Shown: positions 5,745-6,119 of the stretch, one piece after another
Numbering within the stretch: position 1 is the stretch's first letter
Layout of the letters: each line of letters begins with the position of its first letter
Assembly (NCBI GenBank): GCA_900299065.1
Contig: OMIJ01000224.1
Coordinates: 1-6,119 of the forward strand
Length of the DNA stretch: 6,119 nucleotides
DNA from: Hyphomicrobiales bacterium
Lineage (GTDB): Bacteria > Pseudomonadota > Alphaproteobacteria > Rhizobiales > Beijerinckiaceae
Direction of reading: 5' to 3'
Program-made: the position numbers and the translations under genes
Notes under the pieces: model-generated
What the model saw: the letters and a program-made list of their open reading frames with translations, nothing else
Databases searched by the model: none
What the model was told of the DNA's origin: nothing

Positions 5745-6119
5745 GGCTTGCCCCCCTGCTGGACACTGGCCAAAGCCCCTTCCAGACCGGTGGAGGGCCT
5801 AAAGCCACGACTCGGGCTCGCCTGTTTGCGCGCTTTCGCAAGGGGCGGGCAGCGTTTGTCATCGTAATATTCAACCTGACAATCGAGGCATTGGAAACAT
5901 TCGGCCATGACGATTTTGCCGGAGCTTTCAATCGCACGCACGGGGCAAGAGCGCTCACATAAATGACAGGGATTGCCACATTCGGGACGGCGCTTGAGCA
6001 GATCAATCAAATGCAGGCGATCAAGCAGTGCGAGTACACCGCCCAAGGGACACAGAAAGCGGCAATAGGCACGCTCGGTAAACAGGCCAATGGCGACCAG
6101 TCCGCCGGCATAAACAAGA
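5741..6119 (-). CDS. NosR-like polyferredoxin membrane protein (partial, C-terminal 125 residues)
   Basis: C-terminal end of a NosR/NirI-family protein; the frame is open to the right edge, so the start, the likely FMN-binding periplasmic domain and most membrane helices lie outside. In the visible part, numbered from base 6118: the end of a membrane helix (1-14), YCRFLCPLGG (18-27), the first Fe-S set CGNPCHLCERSCP (Cys47, 51, 54, 58) and the second set CFQCLDC (Cys74, 77, 80) with Cys90 in DDKRCPP. Together these can hold two [4Fe-4S] clusters on the cytoplasmic side. NosR is known to be a flavo-iron-sulfur protein feeding electrons to N2O reductase; here no nosZ is seen, and apbE and soxC follow. 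It ends in a basic, Ser/Gly-rich tail. NapH is a less likely alternative because the CGNPC and DDxxCPP signatures are NosR-like. Confidence 0.87.
   Translation of the reverse strand, partial: LVYAGGLVAIGLFTERAYCRFLCPLGGVLALLDRLHLIDLLKRRPECGNPCHLCERSCPVRAIESSGKIVMAECFQCLDCQVEYYDDKRCPPLAKARKQASPSRGFRPSTGLEGALASVQQGGKP

Noticed and set aside
5608..6006. Minus-strand frame of 132 codons overlapping apbE and the NosR-like gene
   Set aside because: It is out of frame with both genes, which carry their full conserved motifs and explain the region.
1..6119. CRISPR arrays, tRNA or rRNA genes, insertion sequences
   Set aside because: No regularly spaced long repeats, no tRNA-like cloverleaf or rRNA sequence and no transposase-like frame or terminal inverted repeats were seen; almost the whole window is accounted for by minus-strand genes.

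Overview
The window looks like part of a proteobacterial, probably alphaproteobacterial, chromosome. GC content is moderate by eye. The protein families (SoxC/SoxD, a NosR-like iron-sulfur protein with a NosX-like ApbE, and a Tat-exported molybdenum hydroxylase) and the strong purine-rich ribosome binding sites fit that group. The genus cannot be told from the sequence alone. All six genes lie on the minus strand, so they read from the right end of the window to the left.

Right part (6119 to about 2276): a closely packed gene run, probably one operon. In reading order it encodes the C-terminal part of a NosR-like polyferredoxin, a Tat-type ApbE/NosX flavin transferase (ATGA overlap with the previous gene), SoxC (Moco sulfane/sulfite dehydrogenase subunit), a short one-heme SoxD-type cytochrome c (14-base overlap with soxC), and, 51 bases later, a small exported Sel1-repeat protein. 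Middle (2033-2275): a 243-base non-coding gap with several inverted and direct repeats, most likely the control region of the next transcription unit. Left part (2032 to 1): a Tat-exported [2Fe-2S] small subunit and the first 460 codons of the large molybdopterin subunit of a xanthine dehydrogenase-family hydroxylase. The two are separated by one base, and the large subunit runs off the window. No FAD subunit is visible.

How the parts may work together (inference): ApbE would covalently attach FMN to an exported domain of the NosR-like membrane protein, whose N-terminal part is outside the window. That protein could pass electrons between the membrane pool and the periplasm. SoxC would oxidise a sulfur compound at its molybdenum cofactor and hand electrons to the SoxD-type cytochrome. 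The second unit is another molybdenum enzyme apparently sent to the periplasm, so the locus is centred on periplasmic molybdenum and redox chemistry. The most unusual point is that a NosR/NosX-type flavin module sits with soxCD, with no nosZ and no other sox genes in view.
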